DNA of 52,382 bases, from assembly GCA_013153845.1 (NCBI GenBank), contig JAADDS010000004.1, forward strand, positions 1-52,382, in the 5' to 3' direction. The DNA comes from Methanococci archaeon. GTDB lineage: Archaea; AGJL01; Methanococci; Methanococcales; Methanocaldococcaceae. The notes below the pieces were generated by a model. It did not search any database, was not told the origin of the DNA, and saw only the letters and a program-made list of their open reading frames with translations. Shown here piece after piece: positions 18,929 through 27,925 of the stretch (positions within the stretch are counted from its first letter, which is position 1; each line of letters begins with the position of its first letter). The position numbers and the translations under genes were made by a program.

Positions 18929-19099
18929 TTATTTACAGCTTTCATTTTCGTTTTCTTTCTTTTTTAAAAAGTTTATCGCCTCTTCTCTACTAACCTCTAC
19001 CCAAATTCCCGACATTTCAATATAGATCTTCCTACCCTCTGGTAGTGATTTTAGAAAATTTATTATCTCATGAATATCTTTATTCGGACTTCTCTTCAT
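18929..19099 (-). CDS. Small 56-residue protein overlapping the filament-prefoldin gene
   Basis: A short frame on the minus strand whose ATG lies 20 bases inside the end of the prefoldin gene, in another frame, directly after a strong AGGAGG site. The product contains the ordered-looking segment IYIEMSGIWVEVSREEAINFL and ends with a Lys/Glu tail. The strong ribosome site inside the upstream gene and the overlap point to a coupled two-gene operon. I do not recognise a characterised family. It could be a partner of the prefoldin filament. Confidence 0.6.
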   Translation of the reverse strand: MKRSPNKDIHEIINFLKSLPEGRKIYIEMSGIWVEVSREEAINFLKKKENENESCK

Positions 19100-19520
19100 T
19101 TTCCTCCTCTTCTACATTTTCTTCAGATGTTTGTTGAGTTTCTGCAATCAGATCTTCTATTTTTGCATACAACTCAGCAATTGCCTGCTCTAACACTAAT
19201 CTAAATGCCAATAATTTCTTTATTTCATCTTCTATGTATTTTAATGCTTCTTCATAGTCCAATTCGGCGGAAATATTTTGCCCAACTGAAACTACAACCT
19301 TATCCATCTTTTCAACTTTCATCTCCACCTGTGCAATACTTCCAACAGGAACTAAGACAGTTTTTCCTTCCCCTAATGTCTTTAAACCTTTTAAAGTAGC
19401 CAATGACTGCCTTAAAGTTGCGATAGTCGCATCTAATTTACCTATCTCTGCTCTTAAACCTTCAATTTGAGCTATATATGCTCTAACTGCCTCATTTATA
19501 TCTAAAACTTCGTTTGCCAT
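19080..19520 (-). CDS. Prefoldin alpha-type subunit, filament-forming gamma class
   Basis: A chaperone subunit of 146 residues: N-terminal helix (about 5-50, INEAVRAYIAQIEGLRAEIGKLDATIATL), a central beta-hairpin region (LVPVGSIAQVEMKVEKMDKVVVSVGQNISAELD, about 56-90) and a C-terminal helix, the alpha-prefoldin layout. The sequence is very like the gamma prefoldin of M. jannaschii, as I remember it, which assembles into long filaments instead of hexamers. A second, canonical alpha subunit is encoded at 30643-31077. The acidic tail (EENVEEEENEEKSE) overlaps the next gene. A TATA element lies near 19558-19570. Confidence 0.85.
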   Translation of the reverse strand: MANEVLDINEAVRAYIAQIEGLRAEIGKLDATIATLRQSLATLKGLKTLGEGKTVLVPVGSIAQVEMKVEKMDKVVVSVGQNISAELDYEEALKYIEDEIKKLLAFRLVLEQAIAELYAKIEDLIAETQQTSEENVEEEENEEKSE

Positions 19521-19557
19521 AATCTCCCCCTCCTTTATTCAATTTATATCTTAACTT

Positions 19558-19570
19558 CTTTATAAAGTTT
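19558..19570 (-). promoter_or_regulatory. Probable promoter of the filament prefoldin operon
   Basis: On the minus strand AAACTTTATAAAG is an archaeal TATA element about 40-50 bases before the prefoldin start codon. GGAGGGGGAG lies between it and the ATG as ribosome site. Confidence 0.5.
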
Positions 19571-19756
19571 ATTCATAAATATTATATTTTACTTCCTAAT
19601 TAATGTATTAGTTAGAAGTTCTATAAAAAGTTTGTGGTTTTGTGTGTTGCTATGGCACAAAATTGCACATAAGTAAACAATAGAACAATATAGTGAAATA
19701 ATAAAAAATATAACTAAAAAATACAATAAATATAATAAAAATAGAAAAACTAAAAC

Positions 19757-20170
19757 TTAAACTATCTTCGAGATAATCCTAATAATATCTCCATCAGATA
19801 TAATTCCAACCAACTTATTGTTTTCATCAACTACTGGAAGTTGATTAATAATCTCCTTTTTATCTTCTAAATTCATTTTTTTTATTGCCTCTAAAAGGTT
19901 GGCTGACTCTTTTATTGTTATCACATTTTTTGTCATCACATCCCCAACCTTGGTTTCTAAGGTGTATTTATCTTTTATTAAATTATATCCAATATCAGTG
20001 GTAGTGATTATTCCCACAACCTCGTTTTTTTCATTAACTACCGGTAGAGAGCTAATTTTATATTTTAACATTTTTTCGAACGCCTCTACAACACCCTCCT
20101 CACTATCAACTGTTATCACATTTTTTGTCATCACATCTCTAACCTTTATATTGCTAAGGAAATCGATCAT
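19757..20170 (-). CDS. Two-CBS-domain protein
   Basis: A 137-residue protein made of one CBS pair. Each repeat begins [11 protein letters not shown], then a helix, then LPVVxExNxxVGIIxxxDI. Such pairs bind adenosyl ligands or SAM and act as sensors, but nothing here tells which ligand. I choose the ATG at 20170 after GGTGTT; the longer frame starts at a TTG upstream of that site. The two MTKNVIT regions share an exact 27-base DNA repeat (19916-19942 and 20111-20137). It stands alone, divergent from marker 6. Confidence 0.85.
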   Translation of the reverse strand: MIDFLSNIKVRDVMTKNVITVDSEEGVVEAFEKMLKYKISSLPVVNEKNEVVGIITTTDIGYNLIKDKYTLETKVGDVMTKNVITIKESANLLEAIKKMNLEDKKEIINQLPVVDENNKLVGIISDGDIIRIISKIV

Positions 20171-20406
20171 TCTAACACCTTCCAAAATGAAGAGAAATTA
20201 TTTTTAATTAAAAATAAAAATAATGTGATATAAAAATACCAAGTATTTGGCTAAAAATAGAAAACTTTATAAAGAGATTTATTAATAAAAAACTACAAAA
20301 AATACTCAAAAATTATGATTAAGAATATTAAAAGTAATAAAATGGATAAAGATAAATAATAAAATAACAAAAACATAAATAAAAATAAACGATTTGCGGT
20401 GAAATT

Positions 20407-20874
20407 ATGAAAAAAACCAAGGTTATCGTATTGGCTGAAAATGCTTTAACAACACCGGGAAGATTGGTTAGGTATATAAATTCATTAAACCAGCCAGTTC
20501 TTGTAAAAGAAACGTGTTTTGGGGCTTATATTGAAGGAGAGGAGGACTTGGTCGATACCTTAGCTCAAAAAATTAGAAATTTTGAAAGAAACAGAATATT
20601 TTGCAAAGATAGAGGTTATGCAATCTGGGACAAAAGGAGATGTAGGGCATTCAGAGGAGGGGGGCCAAGAGAGGGTTTTCATCAATTAGAGGCAGAGCAG
20701 AGAGTGTTAGATAAAGTTGGATTGGCATTAGACAATATAGATAAAAATGGCATAATGCCAATAGATCAGTTAAGGGCTAAGGAAGAAGAGTTAATAAAAA
20801 GAGAAAGTAAAATTCCAGTCGAAGAATTTAAAAAAATAATAGATAAGGTATTAGGGAGCAAAAATGAAGCATAA
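20407..20874 (+). CDS. Methanogenesis marker protein 6
   Basis: A 155-residue methanogen-specific protein. KETCFGAYIEGE (34-45, with C37) and the highly conserved KDRGYAIWDKRRCRAFRGGG run (67-86, with C79), followed by PREGFHQLEAE, match the marker 6 family as I recall it. The function is unknown; its phylogenetic spread ties it to methanogenesis. The ATG follows GGTGAAATT. Its 3' end overlaps the start of hjc by 11 bases, so the two are translated from one message. A palindromic TATA-like CTTTATAAAG lies at 20265-20274, with a rather long leader. Confidence 0.75.
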   Translation: MKKTKVIVLAENALTTPGRLVRYINSLNQPVLVKETCFGAYIEGEEDLVDTLAQKIRNFERNRIFCKDRGYAIWDKRRCRAFRGGGPREGFHQLEAEQRVLDKVGLALDNIDKNGIMPIDQLRAKEEELIKRESKIPVEEFKKIIDKVLGSKNEA

Positions 20875-21280
20875 ATATAGGAAAGGAAGTTCATTTGAGC
20901 GGGAATTAAAAAAACTCTTAGAAGAGGAAGGATTTGCAGTAGTTAGAAGTGCGGGAAGTAAAGGGGTAGATATAATTGCTGGGAAAGATGGCAAGATACT
21001 AATATTCGAATGTAAGTCATCTTCAAAATCAAAATTTTATATAAATCGAGAAGATATTGAAAAACTCATAACATTCTCCAAAGTATTTGGAGGAACTCCT
21101 TATTTAGCCGTGAAATTTGATGGAGAAGTTTTATTTGTAGATCCAAACTTACTATCAACAAGAGGAAAACACTATCCAATAAGCAAGGAGATCAGGTTAA
21201 TTTCTTTAAGTTTTTATGAAGTTGTTGGAAAAGGAAGGCAGTTAAGGATAGAAGAGATATTAGAAGATGAGAAAAGATAA
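20864..21280 (+). CDS. hjc: Holliday junction resolvase Hjc
   Basis: Cuts four-way DNA junctions in recombination and repair. The 138 residues have the nuclease core of the family: KGSSFERELKKLLEEEGF with E12, RSAGSKGVDIIAG with D36, and ILIFECKSSS with E49 and K51, the metal-binding catalytic set. C-terminal residues continue the short family length. GGGAG precedes the ATG, which lies within the end of the marker 6 gene (11-base overlap). Confidence 0.95.
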   Translation: MKHKYRKGSSFERELKKLLEEEGFAVVRSAGSKGVDIIAGKDGKILIFECKSSSKSKFYINREDIEKLITFSKVFGGTPYLAVKFDGEVLFVDPNLLSTRGKHYPISKEIRLISLSFYEVVGKGRQLRIEEILEDEKR

Positions 21281-21347
21281 AACGATAAATAAAACGATAT
21301 ATAAAATAAATGATAGAAGATATAAAAATAAAATGGAGACATAAATG

Positions 21348-21797
21348 CTATACTCTGCTACTTGGGTTAAATTTCTGCTTCTTATGGTTTAAATTTAAAT
21401 TTTCAATAATAATTTTTGAAATTATCATACTAAGTAGAGCTATTTTTTTAGGTTTTACTACAACAGAGATGTGCTTATCATTTTTATGAAATCCAACAAG
21501 CACTGATGCGACTCTACTCTCATCAGCAGGCAACACACCGATAGAAACTCTCCCATCCACACCAAAGACAGTTCCCACATCGTAGATCTCACTAATCTTT
21601 ATTCCATCTTTTTTAAAATCCTTGTTTATTTTTTCAGCAATTATTGCACTTTGTTCCATAAGTATTTTCAACAGTGCCGCTGATTCGAAATTCAATCTAA
21701 CATCTTCTTCAATATCTTTACACTTCATTTTTAAAATTACAAGTTTTTCGTTAAACTCCACACCCAACTTTTTATATGGCAGGTTCACTACATACAC
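21348..21797 (-). CDS. Conserved archaeal protein, unknown function
   Basis: A 149-residue protein of mixed alpha/beta character without signal peptide or membrane helix. Visible features are a beta-rich N-terminus ([24 protein letters not shown]), a central [21 protein letters not shown] and a C-terminal basic tail. I choose GTG at 21797, five bases after GGTGA; earlier TTG and GTG codons lie before or within that site. It is 93 bases downstream of the start-distal end of selB but has its own TATA (21853-21866). No function is assigned. Confidence 0.65.
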   Translation of the reverse strand: MYVVNLPYKKLGVEFNEKLVILKMKCKDIEEDVRLNFESAALLKILMEQSAIIAEKINKDFKKDGIKISEIYDVGTVFGVDGRVSIGVLPADESRVASVLVGFHKNDKHISVVVKPKKIALLSMIISKIIIENLNLNHKKQKFNPSSRV

Positions 21798-21852
21798 AAC
21801 TCTCACCAAAAACAATTAAAATTCGTGTCTGTAAAGAGTATTTTTGTTATGT

Positions 21853-21866
21853 AGGGTATATAAAAG
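21853..21866 (-). promoter_or_regulatory. Probable promoter of the gene at 21348-21797
   Basis: On the minus strand TATCTTTTATATACCC is a TATA element about 60 bases before the GTG start, inside the short gap after selB. It suggests that the gene can be transcribed apart from selB. Confidence 0.45.
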
Positions 21867-21890
21867 ATACGGTTTTAGTATCTGCTGATC

Positions 21891-23282
21891 TTAACCCCAT
21901 TTTCTAACTCTCTTTAACACCACTCTTTCTCCCCCCTCCACTTCATCCTCAAAATCCACCACCAAATAACCCTTAGTTCCAAAAGTTCCTTTTATAACTC
22001 CCCAAATATCCTTCTCTGGAACATAAACTTTTTCTCCAATAAGTTTCTCTCCTGATATTTTTGATGTGGCAAGACCCTCTATGTATATCCTATCTTTCTT
22101 TTTAACAACTTTTCCTTCCTTAATTACGATCTTTTTAAGCTCTAATTCTTTAAAATCAACTATTCTTCCGAAACCGCAAATTCTCAAAGTTGTTGGGGGC
22201 AGATCCAATCTCATAATCAAAATTTTATCCCCCTCTTCAACCACCACTCTCTCATCTAATTTAAATATACAGTAGCATGACATTCCTTTTTTAACCTCAT
22301 TTAACACAACAGGTTCTTCTTTATCATTTATTTTTTCCAGTTTGTATGGTATTATGGTTGCAGGAACCGTTAAAAGCCCAACATTTACGTGAACTTTCAT
22401 CTTAGGGGTTAGATCATATTTAAAAAGATCTAAGATCTTTATTTCTGCAACAAACGTATCTACCACTTTTAATTTCGTATCTTCTGATGTTAAAATACAC
22501 CCTCTAAATAAACTCTCTGGCTCTACACCAATTAACGATATTCCCACCCTATCTCCCGCATATGCCCTCTCCACATCCTGTTTAAAGCACTGTATACTTT
22601 TAACTTTAACTTCTTGATTTATTGGTAAAATTTTTAGTAGATCTCCAACTTTCACTGTTCCTTTATGGATTGTTCCAGTGATGACTGTTCCAACACCTTT
22701 TATTTTGAATGCATGATCTATTGGCATTTTCAAATAACTATCGATCTCCCTTTTTATATCAATGGCATCTAATAACTGTTTAAGTTCTTTTTTCAAATTA
22801 TCGATACCTTCTCCTGTTTTTGCTGAAATTTTTACAATTTTAGAGTTTTTTAAATGTAAAGTTGAATTTAATATTTGTTTCATAATTTCTTCTGTTCTTT
22901 TTGTCTCCTCATTACTTGCAATGTCTATCTTATTTAAAACCACTATTGTAGGAATTTTTAATAGATCTAACACCAAAAGATGTTCTCCTGTTTGTGTTTT
23001 TGGCCCTTCTTTCGCATCTACAACAAGTAAGGCAACATCTATAATGTTTCCTGCCCCAATTGCTGTTCTTATTAATTCAGAATGTCCGGGGGCATCAACC
23101 AATGTAATTCGATAGTTACCAAGAACAAACGAAGAAAAACCTAAATCAATAGTTATTCCTCTTTTTTTTGACTCTTTTGGTTTATCTAATGCAGATGTTG
23201 AAATTATTTCCGTTAATTGTTTTGCTAATTCAGTTTTTCCATGATCTATATGTCCAAACAACCCAACATTTACGTTCTTCAT
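21891..23282 (-). CDS. selB: Selenocysteine-specific elongation factor SelB
   Basis: GTPase that delivers selenocysteyl-tRNA to UGA codons. The 463 residues carry G1 GHIDHGKT (10-17), G2 KRGITIDLGF, G3 DAPGHSE, G4 NKID and then beta-barrel domains 2-4. The GITIDLGF switch and the extra C-terminal domain (EVEGGERVVLKRVRKW) separate it from EF1A and aIF2-gamma. It is shorter than bacterial SelB because the archaeal factor lacks the winged-helix SECIS-binding domains. It begins 11 bases after the RNase P gene, a clear operon. Its presence implies that the organism decodes selenocysteine. Confidence 0.95.
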   Translation of the reverse strand: MKNVNVGLFGHIDHGKTELAKQLTEIISTSALDKPKESKKRGITIDLGFSSFVLGNYRITLVDAPGHSELIRTAIGAGNIIDVALLVVDAKEGPKTQTGEHLLVLDLLKIPTIVVLNKIDIASNEETKRTEEIMKQILNSTLHLKNSKIVKISAKTGEGIDNLKKELKQLLDAIDIKREIDSYLKMPIDHAFKIKGVGTVITGTIHKGTVKVGDLLKILPINQEVKVKSIQCFKQDVERAYAGDRVGISLIGVEPESLFRGCILTSEDTKLKVVDTFVAEIKILDLFKYDLTPKMKVHVNVGLLTVPATIIPYKLEKINDKEEPVVLNEVKKGMSCYCIFKLDERVVVEEGDKILIMRLDLPPTTLRICGFGRIVDFKELELKKIVIKEGKVVKKKDRIYIEGLATSKISGEKLIGEKVYVPEKDIWGVIKGTFGTKGYLVVDFEDEVEGGERVVLKRVRKWG

Positions 23283-23293
23283 CCTCCCACCGT

Positions 23294-23686
23294 TTACTTG
23301 GCTTTTTTCTTCATTTTCTCTCTTCTAACTAAAAACCATCTTTTTGGATGTTTTATTCCTAAAAATTTTATTTTAGCTTTTCTTATAGTTCCAGAAACAC
23401 CGAGACATATAATATTTATCGGTTTCTCCTTGAATTTATTTACAAGAATTAAGGATGTTTTAACATAATCAACATTATCCCTCTGACATCTCAAAATCCC
23501 ATATGGAAAGTCATAATAAACGAGCCACGGATTTGCTTTTGATGTTCCCCAAGCTCCATAATAATCTAAAACAGCCATTCTTATCAAGTTTACAAGTTCT
23601 CCTTCTTTTATTTCTTCATCGTAAATTATTTTAAAAGCAATATATCTTTTTTTCTCCCGTAAAGTTGGAGGTAGAGTTTTAAGCAT
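23294..23686 (-). CDS. rnp2: Ribonuclease P protein component 2 (Pop5-like)
   Basis: Protein subunit of archaeal RNase P, which trims the 5' leader of tRNA precursors. The 130 residues begin PPTLREKKRYIAFKI, then LVNLIRMAVLDYYGAWG, FPYGILRCQRD and INIICLGVSGTIRKAKIKFLG, in Pop5/Rnp2 order. A TATA element on the minus strand lies near 23738-23751 and GGTGATAT precedes the ATG. It heads an operon with selB. Confidence 0.93.
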   Translation of the reverse strand: MLKTLPPTLREKKRYIAFKIIYDEEIKEGELVNLIRMAVLDYYGAWGTSKANPWLVYYDFPYGILRCQRDNVDYVKTSLILVNKFKEKPINIICLGVSGTIRKAKIKFLGIKHPKRWFLVRREKMKKKAK

Positions 23687-23737
23687 AATATATCACCATC
23701 AACCAATTTTGCCATTTGTAAATTGTGCTTAATATGT

Positions 23738-23751
23738 GCAAATATATAGAC
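23738..23751 (-). promoter_or_regulatory. Probable promoter of rnp2-selB
   Basis: On the minus strand GTCTATATATTTGC is a TATA box about 55-60 bases upstream of the rnp2 ATG. The region is shared with the divergent nadC leader. Confidence 0.45.
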
Positions 23752-23868
23752 ATGTTCTTTCTAAAACCGACAATTTTTAAATATGTTATCCTCAATTATA
23801 AAAACTATACCAAATACTGCAATAAAAATATTAAAAAAAGAAAAATTACAAAAGATAAATGGGATAAA

Positions 23869-24729
23869 ATGCTAAAAGATTATGCATTAAAAGTTCTAAA
23901 AAAGTCATTGGAGTATGATGTCGGATTTGGAGATCTAACAACTGAATCCATAATTCCAAATAATACAATTGTGGAGGGGTTTATTGAAGCAAAAGAGACA
24001 TGTATAGTTTGTGGAATAGATTTTATCGTTGAGTTTTTTGAAAATTATGGAGTAAAGTGTGAAAAGCTTGTTGAAGATGGGGACGAAGCATTTGGAAAAA
24101 TATTAAAAATTAAAGGAGATGCAAAAACAATACTAATCCTTGAAAGAACTGCCTTAAATTTAATAATGCACCTCTCAGGAATCGCTACAACAACCAATAG
24201 GATAGTAAAAAAGGTTAAAGAAGTTAATAAAAATGTTAAAATAGCATGCACAAGAAAGACACTTCCAATGCTTTCTCCACTGCAAAAGTATGCAGTAGTT
24301 ATTGGGGGAGGAGATCCACACAGATTTAGGTTAGATGACTGTATTCTAATTAAAGATAACCACATATCGGTAGTAGGATTAAAAGAAGCAATAAAAAAAG
24401 CGAGAGAAAATGTTAGTTTTACAAAAAAGATCGAAGTAGAGGTTAGCAACTTTAAAGAACTTAGAGAGGCACTTGAGGAAAAGGTAGATATCATCATGCT
24501 CGACAACTTTAAACCAGACGAGATAAAAAAAGCATTAGAAATAATTAATGAATTTGAAATAAAAAATAAATTTAGACCTATAATCGAGGTTAGTGGAGGA
24601 ATAACCGAAGAAAATATTTTAAATTATGCAGTTAACAATGTGGATGTTATTTCTCTTGGATCTCTAACTCATTCTGTAAGGAGCGTGGATATGAGCTTAA
24701 CATTAGAAACATCTAAAAATAAAAAATAA
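23869..24729 (+). CDS. nadC: Nicotinate-nucleotide pyrophosphorylase (quinolinate phosphoribosyltransferase)
   Basis: Converts quinolinate and PRPP to nicotinate mononucleotide in NAD synthesis. The 286 residues contain EYDVGFGDLTTE at the start, RTALNLIMHLSGIATTTNR, ACTRKTLPMLSPLQKYAV with PRPP-binding residues, GGGDPHRFRLDDCILIKDNH, and the C-terminal barrel signatures VEVEVSN-like, IMLDNFKPDE and EVSGGI. I choose the ATG at 23869 after GGGAT, because the preceding 48 in-frame codons are AT-rich and do not resemble the family. It is divergent from rnp2. Confidence 0.95.
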   Translation: MLKDYALKVLKKSLEYDVGFGDLTTESIIPNNTIVEGFIEAKETCIVCGIDFIVEFFENYGVKCEKLVEDGDEAFGKILKIKGDAKTILILERTALNLIMHLSGIATTTNRIVKKVKEVNKNVKIACTRKTLPMLSPLQKYAVVIGGGDPHRFRLDDCILIKDNHISVVGLKEAIKKARENVSFTKKIEVEVSNFKELREALEEKVDIIMLDNFKPDEIKKALEIINEFEIKNKFRPIIEVSGGITEENILNYAVNNVDVISLGSLTHSVRSVDMSLTLETSKNKK

Positions 24730-24879
24730 AATTGAAAATTTAAAAATAATAAAAAATAAAAAAATATAAAGAAATATAAATGGCAGAATAAAACAAAATA
24801 AAACAAAAGAATAAAAATAAGCTAATAAATAGTTATAAAATAATTTAAAACCAACACAGAGAGTTTAAAGGGAATTGTT

Positions 24880-25188
24880 ATGAGTGTAGTTATCATATTA
24901 CTACTTCTAATTGTTTCTGTTGGTATTGCAGGAGCGTATTGTATTTTAATGAAGGAAAAGTCCAAAAGTGTAAGTATTTACGAAAAATGCCAGCAAGAAA
25001 AAATAGAAAGTGAGATTAAAATGTTAAAGTCCCTAAATAAAAGTGTATCGTCAAAAACATCCGAAGATGTTATAAACAATATAATGAAAAGTGAAAACAC
25101 TATTTTAAAGAACGCGTTAAATGATGATAACATTTCTGATGAAGATCCACTAAGAAAAATAAAAAACACTAAAAACCGAAGAAAATAA
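24880..25188 (+). CDS. Small single-TM protein, unknown
   Basis: A 102-residue protein with one N-terminal membrane helix (about 3-23, VVIILLLLIVSVGIAGAYCIL) followed by a charged, Lys/Ser/Asn-rich tail probably facing the cytosol. No domain is recognised. AGGGAATTGTT precedes the ATG as ribosome site. It lies 150 bases after nadC and ends before the convergent cfbA gene; the intervening 25189-25336 is AT-rich. Confidence rests on ribosome site and ordinary codon use. Confidence 0.55.
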   Translation: MSVVIILLLLIVSVGIAGAYCILMKEKSKSVSIYEKCQQEKIESEIKMLKSLNKSVSSKTSEDVINNIMKSENTILKNALNDDNISDEDPLRKIKNTKNRRK

Positions 25189-25336
25189 AAATCATAAAAT
25201 AAGAAAATAATAAAGAATAAAATAAAAAATATGAATAAAAAATTATAACTAAATATAAAACAGTAAGCGAATTAAAATTTACCTTCCAAATATGCCACAT
25301 AACTCCTCCTCACTTACCCTCGGATTAAGCATCTAC

Positions 25337-25765
25337 TTATCTTCCAAATGCTCTATCGATAATTATATCAACAATCCTATCATCTGCTCCAATAGGTTCC
25401 CTATATACAATTTCAACGTCCTCAGGAATCTCCAACTTTTCAAAATCGTGGTGATGATGATGGTGATGATGATGGTGGTGGTGATCATCTTCATGAGTAT
25501 CTTCAATTAATCCGAGCATCTTTGGAATATCCCTTGTTGTGTGGATACCATGAGCCAAAAACACTGGAACAACAATTATCTTCTTAGCTCCCTGATCTAT
25601 TGCCTTTTTAACGGCCTCAGGAATCGTTGGTTCGTTAAATTCCATCATTCCAATCTCCACAATAGGGAATAAATTTTTCTCTTTTATTTTTTCAGCCAAG
25701 TTTACCAGTAGTTCTTTGCTGTATGGTAATCTACTACCATGTCCTACCAAAACCAGTGCCTCCAT
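25337..25765 (-). CDS. cfbA: Sirohydrochlorin cobaltochelatase / nickelochelatase CfbA
   Basis: Inserts nickel into sirohydrochlorin as the first committed step to coenzyme F430, and can insert cobalt for corrinoids. The 142-residue protein is the small homodimeric CbiX-short type: metal-binding H9 in LVGHGSR and H72 with H75 in FLAHGIHTTRDIP. Between the core and the last strand lies an insertion with 12 consecutive histidines (95-106), encoded by 25448-25483, flanked by Asp/Glu. His-rich loops are known in this family and may store or deliver metal. It is monocistronic with its own TATA and an inverted repeat upstream. Confidence 0.93.
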   Translation of the reverse strand: MEALVLVGHGSRLPYSKELLVNLAEKIKEKNLFPIVEIGMMEFNEPTIPEAVKKAIDQGAKKIIVVPVFLAHGIHTTRDIPKMLGLIEDTHEDDHHHHHHHHHHHHDFEKLEIPEDVEIVYREPIGADDRIVDIIIDRAFGR

Positions 25766-25800
25766 AAACTCACCATTTTTATAGTGTATTATTTTATGAT

Positions 25801-25834
25801 GTATGGTTCATACCAACTATTATATATAGTTTTT
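25801..25834 (-). promoter_or_regulatory. cfbA promoter with GTATG...CATAC inverted repeat
   Basis: On the minus strand AAAAACTATATATAATAG (25817-25834) is a strong BRE plus TATA. About 10 bases downstream of it lies GTATGGTTCATAC (25801-25813), a perfect five-base inverted repeat spanning the expected transcription start, ahead of the ATG at 25765. The position suits a repressor. The half-site resembles GTATGA of bacterial NikR operators, but the spacing differs greatly, so the regulator is not identified. Confidence 0.5.
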
Positions 25835-25954
25835 CATAAGTAGTGTCTTAGTATTACAACATATACTCTTTAATCAGGGACATTTATATAACAACAGTTT
25901 TACCTTTGAGAATTAAAGTTTAAAGCTTTATAATTTTTACGATTAATTTTTAAA

Positions 25955-26611
25955 ATGACTAACTTGGAGGACGAGAACTTGGATTTGGGAGGAGTTCTGC
26001 AACTTATTGGAGTCATAACGATTGTATTGCTTACTCTTGCCTTTCTATCTTTCTTATTAATCTTAATTATTGGATTTATATTATTAAAGAAAAATAAATT
26101 AATATTTCCAAATTTAGCTCTGTTTTTAATGGATAACCTTTATTCAGTCCTACTTAAAATTTTTCTATTAGTTGGGACAGAAGATACATTTTATAGGGTT
26201 GGAATTGAATTTTATAATAAATATTACGAAGATAAATTTAAAAAAGCAAAAAAAAGAGTTTTAGTTCTTCCCCACTGCCTTAGAGATGTGAAATGTCCAG
26301 CAAAATTAACTCCTAAAGGTGTAGAGTGTGTATTTTGCAATAGATGTGGTGTTGGAGAGATCTTAAAAGTTGCTGAAAGTAGGGGCTACAAAGTTTATAT
26401 AATTCCCGGATCTACATTTTTAAAAAGAATATTAAAAGAAGAAATGCCAGAAGCAGTTTTTGGTGTTGCATGCAATAGAGATCTGTTTTATGGAATGAAC
26501 TCCCTATCAAGGAAGGGAATTCCCTCACAAGGACAACCTCTTTTAAGAGATGGATGTATAAACACTATTGTAGATATGGAAGAGTTAATATCAAGATTAA
26601 AATCCTTATGA
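25955..26611 (+). CDS. DUF116 membrane-anchored cysteine protein
   Basis: A 218-residue protein with an acidic N-terminus, a membrane region (about 18-48, LIGVITIVLLTLAFLSFLLILIIG... pattern), a second weak hydrophobic stretch near 55-72 and a soluble domain. That domain has the family cysteines: LPHCLRDVKCPAKLTPKGVECVFCNRCGVGEI (spanning about 107-139) plus later Cys in GVACNRD and RDGCIN. The pattern marks DUF116, a metal or iron-sulfur protein family of unknown function common in methanogens. It is a single gene divergent from cfbA. Confidence 0.8.
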   Translation: MTNLEDENLDLGGVLQLIGVITIVLLTLAFLSFLLILIIGFILLKKNKLIFPNLALFLMDNLYSVLLKIFLLVGTEDTFYRVGIEFYNKYYEDKFKKAKKRVLVLPHCLRDVKCPAKLTPKGVECVFCNRCGVGEILKVAESRGYKVYIIPGSTFLKRILKEEMPEAVFGVACNRDLFYGMNSLSRKGIPSQGQPLLRDGCINTIVDMEELISRLKSL

Positions 26612-26647
26612 CGTTAAAATCTTAGAAAGGTTTAGATCACATAAACC

Positions 26648-26704
26648 TATTTATATTTGGAAACCACAATAGAGAGTAAGACGATTATGAACGTATTATA
26701 CGTT
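26648..26704 (+). promoter_or_regulatory. get3 promoter with perfect palindrome
   Basis: A TATA element (CTATTTATATTT, 26648-26658) lies about 95 bases before the Get3 start. Downstream of the expected transcription start is AACGTATTATACGTT (26690-26704), a perfect seven-base inverted repeat around one central base. It may be an operator or a short 5'-UTR hairpin. Confidence 0.45.
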
Positions 26705-26725
26705 AGCCAATTTTCAAAAATTTAA

Positions 26726-27838
<1,113 letters not shown>

Positions 27839-27925
27839 ACCATAATCTAAGAAACTATTCGGATTTAAACATTAATTTCTCTCTATTTTTTATTTTTTTT
27901 AATGTTATTTTTAATCTTTAATTTT

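Noticed and set aside
19649-19675. GCACA-AAATT-GCACA element upstream of the filament prefoldin
   Set aside because: It is a short direct, not inverted, repeat and too far upstream of the promoter to claim a role.
25169-25300. A 43-residue minus-strand frame after a strong GGAGGAG site, overlapping the end of the 102-residue gene
   Set aside because: Composition is almost only Phe, Leu, Tyr and Ile, as expected from antisense of Lys/Asn-rich DNA. The ribosome-like site alone is not enough.
25279-25332. A 17-codon frame just after cfbA, ending in IFGR like the cfbA product
   Set aside because: Too short to judge. The likeness to the cfbA C-terminus could be chance or a tiny duplication.
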